From the NCBI GenBank assembly GCA_027563145.1, contig CP071307.1, positions 434,001 to 498,000 on the forward strand: a DNA stretch of 64,000 bases, given 5' to 3'. The DNA is from Halocatena halophila (GTDB taxonomy: Archaea; Halobacteriota; Halobacteria; Halobacteriales; Haloarculaceae). How positions within the stretch are numbered: position 1 is the stretch's first letter; the number at the start of each line of letters is the position of its first letter. This document shows, piece by piece, positions 29,701 through 37,735 of the stretch. The position numbers and the translations under genes were made by a program. The notes under the pieces were generated by a model. It had not been told where the DNA came from and made no database searches. It worked only from the letters and a program-made list of their open reading frames with translations.

Positions 29701-30198
29701 CTCCACCAACTCTTAGAGATCGGGGTCGAGCATTGGGGACCGTTGAGCAACATGCTCCAGTGGGGCAACGGCTCCCTCCACGCAGTCAATTCCGATCAGG
29801 TAACGATAGCACAGGAGAACGCTGCAGCGTTGGGCGAGTTCACAGACGCCTGGAAGATTGGCCGTGGCGATCCCGTTGACCGAGCAGTTCTCGAAGCCTC
29901 TGGCGCTGTGAGCGAGACCTTCATCGACGAGGTCACTGCGCTTGCCGAATCGGTTACCTGGGATGGAAAGCAGATCGTCAAGGCACTGCACAATGGCGAG
30001 GTGAACCGCTTTCGGAGCGAGAAAGCGGACGAACTAGAAGCGTATCTCGAAGCGAATGGATACATCAAGCCTCGTGATACGCTGGACAACGGCCAGATTC
30101 GTGCCCGTGTCATAGAAACCTACGTCAGCGACGGTGTCTCCCGGGAAACGGCAAAAGACAGAACTGACGAACTGCTTTCACGCCTGGGTGAGGTCTGA
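26722..30198 (+). CDS. YhaN/SbcC-like AAA ATPase with coiled coils and membrane hairpin
   Basis: A 1158-residue SMC-like ATPase. Walker A is GPNATGKTT (about residue 38). Long coiled coils follow (about 150-330 and 470-770), interrupted by a hydrophobic hairpin (about 412-450) with two probable membrane helices, as in Bacillus YhaN. The signature (LDELSSGTRVQ, about 836) and Walker B (LLLDETLANTDD) close the head. There is no Rad50-type CxxC zinc hook. After the head a further 200 residues (from about 945) form an extra acidic, helical C-terminal domain I do not recognise. It should work with the preceding phosphoesterase on DNA ends, perhaps at the membrane. Confidence 0.82.
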   Translation: MTRDPICFEEIQIVQAPGFETGGFTVDDLSPGINVVHGPNATGKTTFAESLESLCWPEVADNRASLVGQFSLNGDALRVEVDNGRASYQRDGQEVNGPSLPPAEQRDRYRLSLHDLLQRDNTNESFAEIIERESAGGYDLSGAYDALGYSETPSRANRNVVQNAKKAVQKLHEARNDVSRLRKEQNELSRLRSDQEATRRAQERSELLEQAIDYAQARNKLEQAKSRLETFLDVLDQVDGDEIERVRSLEDDIDEWTDKKDAAEKTKANTQERLAGAALVEVDLPTGRIDHLKSLRDDLDSAEDQKRGLQKELAAAKRQRETAREDIPLDVDTKALVALEPATWKTVSKFAREAEELKSERKTREAVQRLLEDGNAPEPDLSTLQRASQSLEEWLAAFVATESNDGSEAFRIAVFSAVSLASAGVVLGLLVHPLLFSILVVAAGIFWYGLCARSQTEDTDNLRKPHRESFEKTGLKQPEAWNEDQVRSRLIELYDAIAEQKLAKQRSEWRDSLATDSEALERKAQYLKETHAKLRNQLGAAPDVSAVELAVISRRVLDWQQANDEVEGIQASIDTVDEQIATIREKLQAKLVSYGYDDVQSSGEATETIRNLENRKQQHDAAQRKLDQATKTIQEATGKIDTLVDERDEIFTDLDLDPDDHDTLEKLCERVDAYESATEALREATIRANTEAKELEDCPGFEPELKEQTVDALKEELRAAERTAEAFEDLQSRIADIKAKIRQAKSHDQVETALTERDRALDDLNDQLEDDCAAMVGDVLVEHVQEATMETSRPDVFERAREILTTITRGSFRLDFDETDAEFRAFDERRQKGLALDELSSGTRVQVLLAVRIAFVEQQEQGAQVPLLLDETLANTDDRRAKSIIKSMIELARNGRQVFYFTAQGDEVAKWTGALQSTNGVDHEIIDLTTDRDVEDAVHIPKLEAIESFTSKVPSPNGHDHETYEKELGVDPFNLHRGVETAHLWYVVDDVDTLHQLLEIGVEHWGPLSNMLQWGNGSLHAVNSDQVTIAQENAAALGEFTDAWKIGRGDPVDRAVLEASGAVSETFIDEVTALAESVTWDGKQIVKALHNGEVNRFRSEKADELEAYLEANGYIKPRDTLDNGQIRARVIETYVSDGVSRETAKDRTDELLSRLGEV

Positions 30199-30385
30199 CT
30201 CCATTACCCTGTTAAACACTTCAATTCCATTACAATTATGATATGGAATTCTGAAGTCACGCTCAGAGAAACGCGTTCCAGTGGATACTGTTTCAGAACA
30301 CACATATGAGACGATAGCGGCCGAAGTGGCCTCAACAGCAAGCGGGTATACCTTTCAAGACGCCATCGGGAGCACTGTAATCCTT

Positions 30386-32737
30386 TCAGTACGGTTCTAT
30401 GAATCGCTCCGCTTTCATCCGCGAAAGCCGCATCGCGTTGCCGGTCACACTGAGACTCATCCCCATGTCGCCGACTACGACCGCCAGCGCGACACTTACT
30501 AGACCCAACGGGACGCCGAGCGCAAGCAGAGCCTTCATGCCAAGACTCCCCCAGATGTTCTGGCGGATTACACCATTCGCTTTGTTCGATAGCGCGTAGA
30601 GGTACGGGAGCTTGCCAATGTCGTCACCCATCAGCGCGATATCGGCGGTTTCGAGCGCGGTGTCCGTACCGGCCGCACCCATCGCGATACCAACGTCGGC
30701 AGTCGCCAGCGCGGGGGCGTCGTTGATACCGTCACCGACCATCGCCACGGTGCCGTACTCCGCCTGCAACGACGCTACTGCGTCCACCTTTTCGTCGGGG
30801 AGTAGCTCAGCACGGTACTCGTCGACGCCGACGCGTTCGGCGATCGCACGGGCGGTCCCTTCGTTGTCGCCGGTACGCATCACGACGTGTTCGACACCCA
30901 GGTCGTGCAAGCGTGCGACTGCCTGTTCGGCGGCCGGTCGTATCTCGTCAGCGATCGCAATAATACCGACCATTTCGGTGTCCGTGCCGACGAGAACGAC
31001 CGTCTTGCCCTCGTTCTCAAATCTCGTGATCGCCCCATTTTCGATGTCGGCACAGTTCTCGGGGGGCACCTCGGCAACCGTACCACCGTCGGTTCGGAGA
31101 TGGACATGGGTGAGGTCGAAGCCCAATTCCTCGAAAAGCGCTGGCTTGCCCACATAGTATGTCTCATTGCCGACGTCCGCACGGATTCCCTTCCCGGTGA
31201 TGCTCTCGAAGGATTCAATATCCGGCAGCTCTGTGACCTCCGCACTGGCCCGGAAGAGGATCGCCTCGGCGATGGGATGTTCGCTCCGCTGTTCGAGTGC
31301 TGCCGCGTGCTGGAGGACCTCGGTTTCGCTCGCACCGTCAAGTGCCACGACGTCGGTGACGGCGAGTTCACCCTTAGTGAGGGTGCCTGTCTTATCAAGC
31401 GCGATGGCGTCAACTTCTCCCATCGCTTCAAGGTGGTTACCACCCTTGACCAAGACGCCGTTCTTCGCAGCACTCGTAATCCCCGATACCACGGAGACTG
31501 GCGTCGAAATGACGAACGCACACGGGCAGGCAATCACCAGCAGAGTGAGCCCACGAATGAACCACGTCTGCCAGCTTCCACTGACAGTGTGGGAGTAGCC
31601 GGCGAGACTGACGGTGGCATCGCCGCTGATGAGCAGCGGTGGGAGTGTAGCGGTTAAAATTGCCAAGATGACGATTACTGGCGTATAGTAGCCCGCGAAC
31701 CGATCCACGAATTGCTCTTTCTCAGTCTTCTTTTCCTGTGCGCCCTGTACCAGCTCGATGATCTGTGAGAGTGTCGACTCGGCAGCTGTCGCGTCGGCCT
31801 CGAACTCAAGGTAGCCTGCCTCGGTAATGCTGCCGGCGTAAACCTCATCACCGGCGCTTTTATCAACAGGGACACTCTCACCGGTTATCGGCGACTCGTC
31901 GACAGCACTCTCGCCGTCGACAACCGTCCCATCGAGGGGGATTTTCTCACCAGGGCGGACGATGACTGTCTCGCCGATTTCGACCTCCTCAGCGGAGACT
32001 GTGACCTCTTCGCCGTCGCGGCGGACGGTGGCTTCGTCGGGTGACAGTTCCATCAATTCGCGGAGAGATCCCCGAGCCCGGTCCATCGCGTAGTCTTCGA
32101 GGAGTTCTGCGGTGCTGAACAGGACTGCCAGTGTCGCTGCCTCGACGAAGTAGCCGATTCCGGTGGCGGCGATGATGGCCGTTCCCATCAGCAGGTCAAT
32201 GTCGAGACTCAGATTCTTCGCCGAGTAGTATCCACTGTGGACAACCGGGAGACCGCTGACGGCGACCGCGACGAGAAAAAGGCCATCGGCGAGGTGGATT
32301 GGATAGTCGAGCACGCTCGCGATAGCGAGGTTTTGTCCCGTGAGCACGAATTCGAAGAGGAGTCCAAGTGTGACGAACGCTGCTCCGATCCACGTCTTGA
32401 TGGCGCGCGAACTCCTCCAAACGTCGGAGGGAGGAGCAATCCCCACTTCGCCGTCAGCTGACTCGTCACCGCCGTTGGTTACCTCATAGCCCGCATTCTC
32501 AACGGCACTGACGACATCGGTCTTCGTGATGCGGTCAGGATCGTAGCTAATGGCAGCTGTACCGGTGGTCGGCTGGAGCGTGGCCTCAAGGACGCCATCG
32601 ACTCGTTGGAGGCTTTTGTCGACTTTCTGTGCGCACGACGGACAGTCCATCTCGGGGACGGTGAGGCGGACAGTCAGCTCCTGGCGCTGTCTGCCTCCGT
32701 TTGCCTGCCCCGCTGCATCCGGATTCTCTGTCATCAC
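30386..32737 (-). CDS. Zn/Cd/Pb-type heavy-metal P-type ATPase
   Basis: A 783-residue P1B ATPase. It begins with one metal-binding HMA domain (MDCPSCAQK, about residue 30), then eight membrane helices. The channel motif CPCAFVISTP (about residue 402) is the Zn/Cd form; copper pumps usually have CPCALGLATP. The phosphorylation site is DKTGTLTKG (about 446), with a GDGINDAPAL hinge. The last helix carries DMGMSLSV, whose Asp fits the P1B-2 class. It exports divalent metals from the cytoplasm. The regulator gene lies just upstream in the same direction (57 bp), so the two are probably co-transcribed. Start: ATG 32737, with a second ATG next to it. Confidence 0.9.
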   Translation of the reverse strand: MMTENPDAAGQANGGRQRQELTVRLTVPEMDCPSCAQKVDKSLQRVDGVLEATLQPTTGTAAISYDPDRITKTDVVSAVENAGYEVTNGGDESADGEVGIAPPSDVWRSSRAIKTWIGAAFVTLGLLFEFVLTGQNLAIASVLDYPIHLADGLFLVAVAVSGLPVVHSGYYSAKNLSLDIDLLMGTAIIAATGIGYFVEAATLAVLFSTAELLEDYAMDRARGSLRELMELSPDEATVRRDGEEVTVSAEEVEIGETVIVRPGEKIPLDGTVVDGESAVDESPITGESVPVDKSAGDEVYAGSITEAGYLEFEADATAAESTLSQIIELVQGAQEKKTEKEQFVDRFAGYYTPVIVILAILTATLPPLLISGDATVSLAGYSHTVSGSWQTWFIRGLTLLVIACPCAFVISTPVSVVSGITSAAKNGVLVKGGNHLEAMGEVDAIALDKTGTLTKGELAVTDVVALDGASETEVLQHAAALEQRSEHPIAEAILFRASAEVTELPDIESFESITGKGIRADVGNETYYVGKPALFEELGFDLTHVHLRTDGGTVAEVPPENCADIENGAITRFENEGKTVVLVGTDTEMVGIIAIADEIRPAAEQAVARLHDLGVEHVVMRTGDNEGTARAIAERVGVDEYRAELLPDEKVDAVASLQAEYGTVAMVGDGINDAPALATADVGIAMGAAGTDTALETADIALMGDDIGKLPYLYALSNKANGVIRQNIWGSLGMKALLALGVPLGLVSVALAVVVGDMGMSLSVTGNAMRLSRMKAERFIEPY

Positions 32738-32794
32738 CTAACGGTAGGAGCGAGAGTTCGATATGCCTTTGTTGGAATATTCCAATTTCGCCAA

Positions 32795-33544
32795 TCAGTG
32801 CGATGCCAGTCGTTCGTTTGCCCCTCGTTTGCCGGCAATGTACTGTTTCGCCAGATGTTCCTCCGCCCGCCGGAGTCGATAGGTAAGCGTCGACCGCGGC
32901 ACACCGAGATGCTCGGCCAGTTCGACGCCGTCTACCTCTCGCGGAGATTCGTAATAACCGTGTTCGACAGCTGCTTGGAGTGTGGCCTCTTGTTCTGGGG
33001 TCAAACCAGACTGTGTTCTATCATTTCTCCCTGCTGCGGTCGTCGTGTCCGCGGTTCTGAGCATCTCCATCTGGGCACACTCCCCGACAGCCACTGTAAG
33101 ATCATCGAAGAACGCTGCCACGTCGCCGTCGCCGGAGTGAATGAGTCGCCACGTGTAATGGCGACCCTCGTGACGGGTCTCAAACAGCACACCGTCACCG
33201 AGGTGGTCGCGGGCGATGTGAGGAACCGATTCGCAGGCGGGGGTGCGCTCCCAGTCGGAGTAGAGGATGAGCGTATCGTCAGCGCGATCAAGGACACGAG
33301 TGGTTTGTGTGGCACCACAGTCTTCGGTCACCAGACAGTCAGCGTAGTAATCACCGTTGAGAAAGGCGTCCTCAATAGCTTCGAGCGCAGCAGGGGTTCC
33401 AGTGGCGTGGTCTACCCGCCAGAGTTGGTCGGCAGTGGCATGGAGTGAGAGCGAACGGACGTGGGCAGTGGGATGGTCGGCGAGGGCGTCCGCTACCCTG
33501 TTGCATCCCGGTTCGTATTCGAGAGCGAAAACGAGTTCTCGCAT
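32795..33544 (-). CDS. Bat/HTH-10 type regulator, probably of the metal ATPase
   Basis: A 249-residue haloarchaeal regulator. The N-terminal 170 residues form a sensor domain. The C-terminal helix-turn-helix has the HTH-10 pattern LTPEQEATLQAAVEHGYYE, then SPREVDGVELAEHLGVPRST. The sensor part contains scattered cysteines and histidines (EPGCN, YADCLVTEDCG, TPACES, VGECAQ), an attractive metal-sensing set. It precedes the Zn/Cd ATPase in one apparent operon. The start at 33544 gives the family N-terminus (MRELVFALEYEPGC); the 33577 start would add 11 residues. Confidence 0.85.
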   Translation of the reverse strand: MRELVFALEYEPGCNRVADALADHPTAHVRSLSLHATADQLWRVDHATGTPAALEAIEDAFLNGDYYADCLVTEDCGATQTTRVLDRADDTLILYSDWERTPACESVPHIARDHLGDGVLFETRHEGRHYTWRLIHSGDGDVAAFFDDLTVAVGECAQMEMLRTADTTTAAGRNDRTQSGLTPEQEATLQAAVEHGYYESPREVDGVELAEHLGVPRSTLTYRLRRAEEHLAKQYIAGKRGANERLASH

Positions 33545-33621
33545 ATCCTGTATACGGAATGCGACGATATAATCCATAGTGAACTACTCATCGCCATTGT
33601 CACCACTTTAGCCACACATTA

Positions 33622-34461
33622 TTACCATAATTTCGATATTACAGGCATTCTATTTAATAATCCGAGAAATCGGTCATGTGCATCTACTTCATCGATATGT
33701 TTGAACGGATTACTCCCCCACAGTTTTCGGTATTCAACGATGAGCGGGGTCGTCCGGTACTGATAGGACGGCACTTCGGGGAGCAATCTCGCTCGTTCGG
33801 CGTGGTCTTGATATGCCGACGTGTTGGTAATCTCATCGAGTGCTTTCTCGGATGTGTTGACTACGCTGCCGAGATTGCTGCCAATCTCGAACCACCACTC
33901 ATCAGAGACCGCAACGGTTGCGGTTCCGTTGTCGGCAGTGAGAAGCTGCGCTGTTCCTGTTTCGAGTTCAGACACCAGCCGATCCAGTCGGTCTGGATCG
34001 TTGGACAGCCATCGTTGGACATCCTCGTTTGTGAAGTCTGAGGAAAAGCTGCTACTATTAGAGCCGATCCACCAACTATAGATCTTCCCTGCGTTGGTTC
34101 GGTGGGCTGGTGGAATGAGAAACTGCGGTCGGTTGAACACTGTGATGAACACCGAAAGCGGGAGACAAGCAAACCCGATCCCGACAATCGCTCCGAAGAG
34201 ATCGTATATTGGTCTGGGAAGTGCTACGATAGAATCAAGCCCCATCCAGATCGGGCCTACAACCCCAACCGCAAACAAAAACACGCTGAACACCGGAAAA
34301 CCGCGGATATCGACAGGGACTGCGAACAGGGCTGAGGGCAATACGACATCGTCTACCTCGCCGGCCCAGACAAGGAACGCGTATAGAAAATACATGAAAC
34401 AGATTACCATGAGTGGAATCGTGAAGATGGTAATATATACTATTCCGAAATCAATCTCCAT
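33622..34461 (-). CDS. Hypothetical membrane protein
   Basis: A 279-residue protein not recognised. Residues 1-115 contain four probable membrane helices, including an N-terminal one (ITIFTIPLMVICFMYFLY). A soluble acidic domain follows, with a mixed helix and strand pattern and a WW-containing segment (KIYSWWIG; SDEWWFEIG). Codon use is somewhat more AT-rich than in the flanking genes. It lies between the metal regulator and the nuclease-helicase pair, on the opposite strand to the latter. Confidence 0.65.
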   Translation of the reverse strand: MEIDFGIVYITIFTIPLMVICFMYFLYAFLVWAGEVDDVVLPSALFAVPVDIRGFPVFSVFLFAVGVVGPIWMGLDSIVALPRPIYDLFGAIVGIGFACLPLSVFITVFNRPQFLIPPAHRTNAGKIYSWWIGSNSSSFSSDFTNEDVQRWLSNDPDRLDRLVSELETGTAQLLTADNGTATVAVSDEWWFEIGSNLGSVVNTSEKALDEITNTSAYQDHAERARLLPEVPSYQYRTTPLIVEYRKLWGSNPFKHIDEVDAHDRFLGLLNRMPVISKLW

Positions 34462-34653
34462 CTGTTTTCACAGTAAATTGATCATTCGAAGCTATTAGGT
34501 GTGTTGTATCTCTATGGTCGGTGAGGTTTCCATCAAACCTGTAGGATTTCGACTTGCACGTTCTATAACCAGAGACGTGCCGATGTCGTCCTGCAGTAGA
34601 CGAAATAAAGTGGATCGGTTTAGTCTGCTAGCGTATGACTCTTATATTCGACG

Positions 34654-35152
34654 GTGACTCCTTCCTTCCACCGTTGTCTGGCAAGCTCTCACGAGATGCT
34701 ACCAGTATTCGTTGATGCAGCTCACGGCAATTCCCAGCAGCGTCTTGGTCGGCGTGTGGTAAAGGGAGGCTCAATTAACGGTGCGTCAAATACAGAACAG
34801 GTTCGCACGCTGTTTCAAAGCGAAGAGCAACTGCGATCGGTATCCGACTACTCTATAAATCAACGCATTGCAACGATTCGGGATGAGCTTTTAGAGCGCC
34901 GCCAAAGCGAGATACAGCACCAGGTGAACAATTTAGAGGAGTATTCTCAGTCAGAGCGAGAACGCATCAAGCAACGTATCGATGAATACGAACGGAAGGC
35001 AACAACGGGGACAATACTCGGATGGGTTAATTCTTATTCAACCACTGCAACCCACACCAATCCCTCAAGAAAAAGCTACAATTTAGGAACGGACAAATCC
35101 AAAGAGCTCCCCAACGACACCTATATGGATTATTGGCCAGTGTATTGTTGCC
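34654..35152 (+). pseudogene. Possible remnant of a SNF2-type helicase C-terminus
   Basis: The open frame (to 35211) overlaps the next gene by 59 bp, so the real gene, if any, is shorter. Residues about 48-115 form a charged helix (SINQRIATIRDELLERR; ERERIKQRIDEYERKA) resembling the helical tails after SNF2-like helicase domains. The motor domains are absent and both ends look non-coding. I treat it as a fragment; it may instead be a small coiled-coil protein. Confidence 0.3.
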
Positions 35153-37735
35153 ATGCCAATTACGCAGGCAAAATCGCTCAATTTGCTCTACGACGAGGTC
35201 CGTGCCTATGATCTCGTCATTGTTCCTGATGCACCACTTGCCAGTGGGTTAAACCGACGGCTCGATCATGCTCATCTCGGTACATTTGCCATTACGCCAC
35301 GACGACTGGCAGCGGGCCGTCGTGTGCGTGTTGAGGACCGAAGCGCCTTTCTCGAGATCGTGACGACAACGGATCTCGAATGGAAACGAGCTGCCTACGC
35401 GATCGGCAACACGCTCCAATGTTGGGAGCACGAAGGTCGTGTTGAGGCCATACTTGACTACGACGCGTACGCCGGCTACACAACAGAGATCACTGTCGAA
35501 CAGCTCTCGACGCTCGACACGACCTCCCGACGACTTGATGAATACCAGATTGGCGACGACAAAGACGTCGCTGTCATCGGAGACGACCAGCTCACAACCC
35601 TTGAACGATCGATTCTTCCCACACAGTACGACAGGATCGATCCATTCACTGACGACACATTCGATCGACCGCCATTTCACATCTTCAACTCGAGTACAGC
35701 CATCGTTGACGCTGTGCTCAACAACGTCTGTGCTGACTACGCAGAAGACGTTGCAGTCATCGTAGATCGCGACAGCGAATACGCAACGCTCGTCGAAAGC
35801 GAACTCGAAGCCGCCGATATTCCGTTTATCGGTGGACCAGAGTTCGCTGACGAACAGCACCATCGTGGCTTCGTTCAATTTCTTCGCGCTGCCACTCGCG
35901 GGACAGAAACACGTGTGAAAGCAATACGTTCCGTCTTTTCTCGCCTCGGGATCGCTGTCGATATCGAACATGACGAAAAGCGGCTACAAAACGTCGACAC
36001 CGACAGCCTCACGTGGTTTCAGGAATTCAGTGCAGAGATTGCTGACACTACCTTTGCTGGCGCACTTACTGCGTACGAACGACAGGCTGGGATTTCTCTG
36101 GATGCGTTCCGGGACGAGCTCAAGGCGCTTGGGATTGCCACCGACACCGTCACCCGACAGGGAACTGACCGACTCGAATTCTACCTCCAGACGTACGACG
36201 TCCCGATTGAGCGCGAACACGAGGGGGTGCTTCTGGCCGACGCAAAGTCAGCAGCCTACGTCGATCGCCCGATTGTATTTTACCTGGGCCTCGACGAAGC
36301 ATGGACACACACGCCACCTCCTCGCCCATGGGTCGACCGCGACAGCGAATTCGCACGGAATCGGTCGCAGTTTCAGCTCCTCCTGCAGAACGGCATCGAA
36401 CAGTATTATCTCGTTCAGGACACGGTCGGGGGGGCACCCGCTACGCCGTGTCTCTACTTCGAAGACCTCCTTGAGGTCGACTTCGAACGCTTCAGTGATC
36501 TCGACACAGTGTCTCACGGACGGACATTGCGTGCGACCCAGACGGGATTCGAGAAAGAATCGCTCGACGTTTCGCCAATCCAGATCGATACCATCAGTCA
36601 GTCCAGTCTGAGTACGTACGTCAACAGCCCCCGTGATTATCTCTTCAGTCGGCTCCTCGACAGCCCAGATACGGATTACTTCAAGGAGGGGAATCTCTTC
36701 CACGATTTCGCCGAATTCTACGTCAACCATCCCGACCTGATCGATGATGAGCCCATCGGTGAGCTCGTCGATGTGATGCTCGATGAGACAGCGCCATTCG
36801 TTCGGCGTGTCGATCGGCCAACGCGTCGTACCAGATACCGAATTGGGCTCGAAACAATCATCGAGCTGCTCAATGCGCGTCCGCCAGAAGGTGACGATCT
36901 GCTCACCCCGACCAGCGGATGGGAGCAGAACTTCTTCGCAGACCATTTTGACAAAGCGGTCGATTCGCCGTTCACCGAGCGCTGGTTCGAGAACGAAGCA
37001 CTCGGGCTAAAGGGCAAGATCGATCTCGTACACGGTCCGACCCACCTTCTCGATTATAAGAGCGGAAGCCAAAAACGGGCATCCCAGGTCGTCAAAAGCT
37101 CAGCGCTCGATCCGCCGAGTGACACGCCGAACTTCCAGGCACTCCTCTATCTTTCCCACCGGCGTAGCCAGCGCCCGGGCGAGCAGTTGCAGTTCACGTT
37201 CTTTCACTTCCTCGAGACCCTCGACGATGTCGTCGCTGGTGAGACAGACGTAGACGAGACGCTGACGACGATCGAGTATCATCCAACCACGTTCGAGGAG
37301 TACGCCCAGTCGCGGACGATGTTCGAAACGCTCCGCGACGATGGAGCGAAAAAATGTCAGAAGACGCTCTCGCAGATCGAGTACGCTGAGTATCAGGGTG
37401 TGTTCGAGAGGGCTCCACTACCAGCGACACGCAACAAAGATGAGCTCATTGACTCCGAGTTCAGAAAAACAATGGAAACCCATCTCCAGGAGTGTGTTGG
37501 CGAGTATAAGTATGTAATCACGGGCTGCAAACAGGTACTCCGACAGCTGGCACGAGTCCGCAGCCGCAACTACTTCGAAGGCGATCTCGATGCCTTCGAG
37601 ACGTTCGTCACCGAGCGCATGGCAGAACTGAATCATCGACGCGCTGGCGAAGAACGCTTCCCCATTACCGGCCTCACCGGGGAGCCGAACTATCGTCGAG
37701 TGGACAACCGCGACCTCCTCCTAGATCATGACTGA
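35153..37735 (+). CDS. AddB-like protein with C-terminal PD-(D/E)XK nuclease
   Basis: An 860-residue protein. The N-terminal 450 residues have the look of an inactive UvrD-like helicase (VIVPDAPLASGLNRRL; ITPRRLAAGRR), without a Walker A motif, as in AddB. The C-terminal nuclease has the upstream His (GNLFHDFAEFY, about 512) and the core GKIDLVHGPTHLLDYKSG (about 622), where D, D and K bind the metal and cut. The Fe-S cysteine set (C...CxxCxxxxxC) of bacterial AddB is missing. The end overlaps the AddA-like gene by 8 bp. Together they should unwind and trim double-strand breaks. Confidence 0.8.
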   Translation: MPITQAKSLNLLYDEVRAYDLVIVPDAPLASGLNRRLDHAHLGTFAITPRRLAAGRRVRVEDRSAFLEIVTTTDLEWKRAAYAIGNTLQCWEHEGRVEAILDYDAYAGYTTEITVEQLSTLDTTSRRLDEYQIGDDKDVAVIGDDQLTTLERSILPTQYDRIDPFTDDTFDRPPFHIFNSSTAIVDAVLNNVCADYAEDVAVIVDRDSEYATLVESELEAADIPFIGGPEFADEQHHRGFVQFLRAATRGTETRVKAIRSVFSRLGIAVDIEHDEKRLQNVDTDSLTWFQEFSAEIADTTFAGALTAYERQAGISLDAFRDELKALGIATDTVTRQGTDRLEFYLQTYDVPIEREHEGVLLADAKSAAYVDRPIVFYLGLDEAWTHTPPPRPWVDRDSEFARNRSQFQLLLQNGIEQYYLVQDTVGGAPATPCLYFEDLLEVDFERFSDLDTVSHGRTLRATQTGFEKESLDVSPIQIDTISQSSLSTYVNSPRDYLFSRLLDSPDTDYFKEGNLFHDFAEFYVNHPDLIDDEPIGELVDVMLDETAPFVRRVDRPTRRTRYRIGLETIIELLNARPPEGDDLLTPTSGWEQNFFADHFDKAVDSPFTERWFENEALGLKGKIDLVHGPTHLLDYKSGSQKRASQVVKSSALDPPSDTPNFQALLYLSHRRSQRPGEQLQFTFFHFLETLDDVVAGETDVDETLTTIEYHPTTFEEYAQSRTMFETLRDDGAKKCQKTLSQIEYAEYQGVFERAPLPATRNKDELIDSEFRKTMETHLQECVGEYKYVITGCKQVLRQLARVRSRNYFEGDLDAFETFVTERMAELNHRRAGEERFPITGLTGEPNYRRVDNRDLLLDHD

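Noticed and set aside
32606-33448. Open frame of 280 codons on the plus strand
   Set aside because: It covers the antisense of the metal ATPase start and its regulator; both have family motifs on the minus strand.
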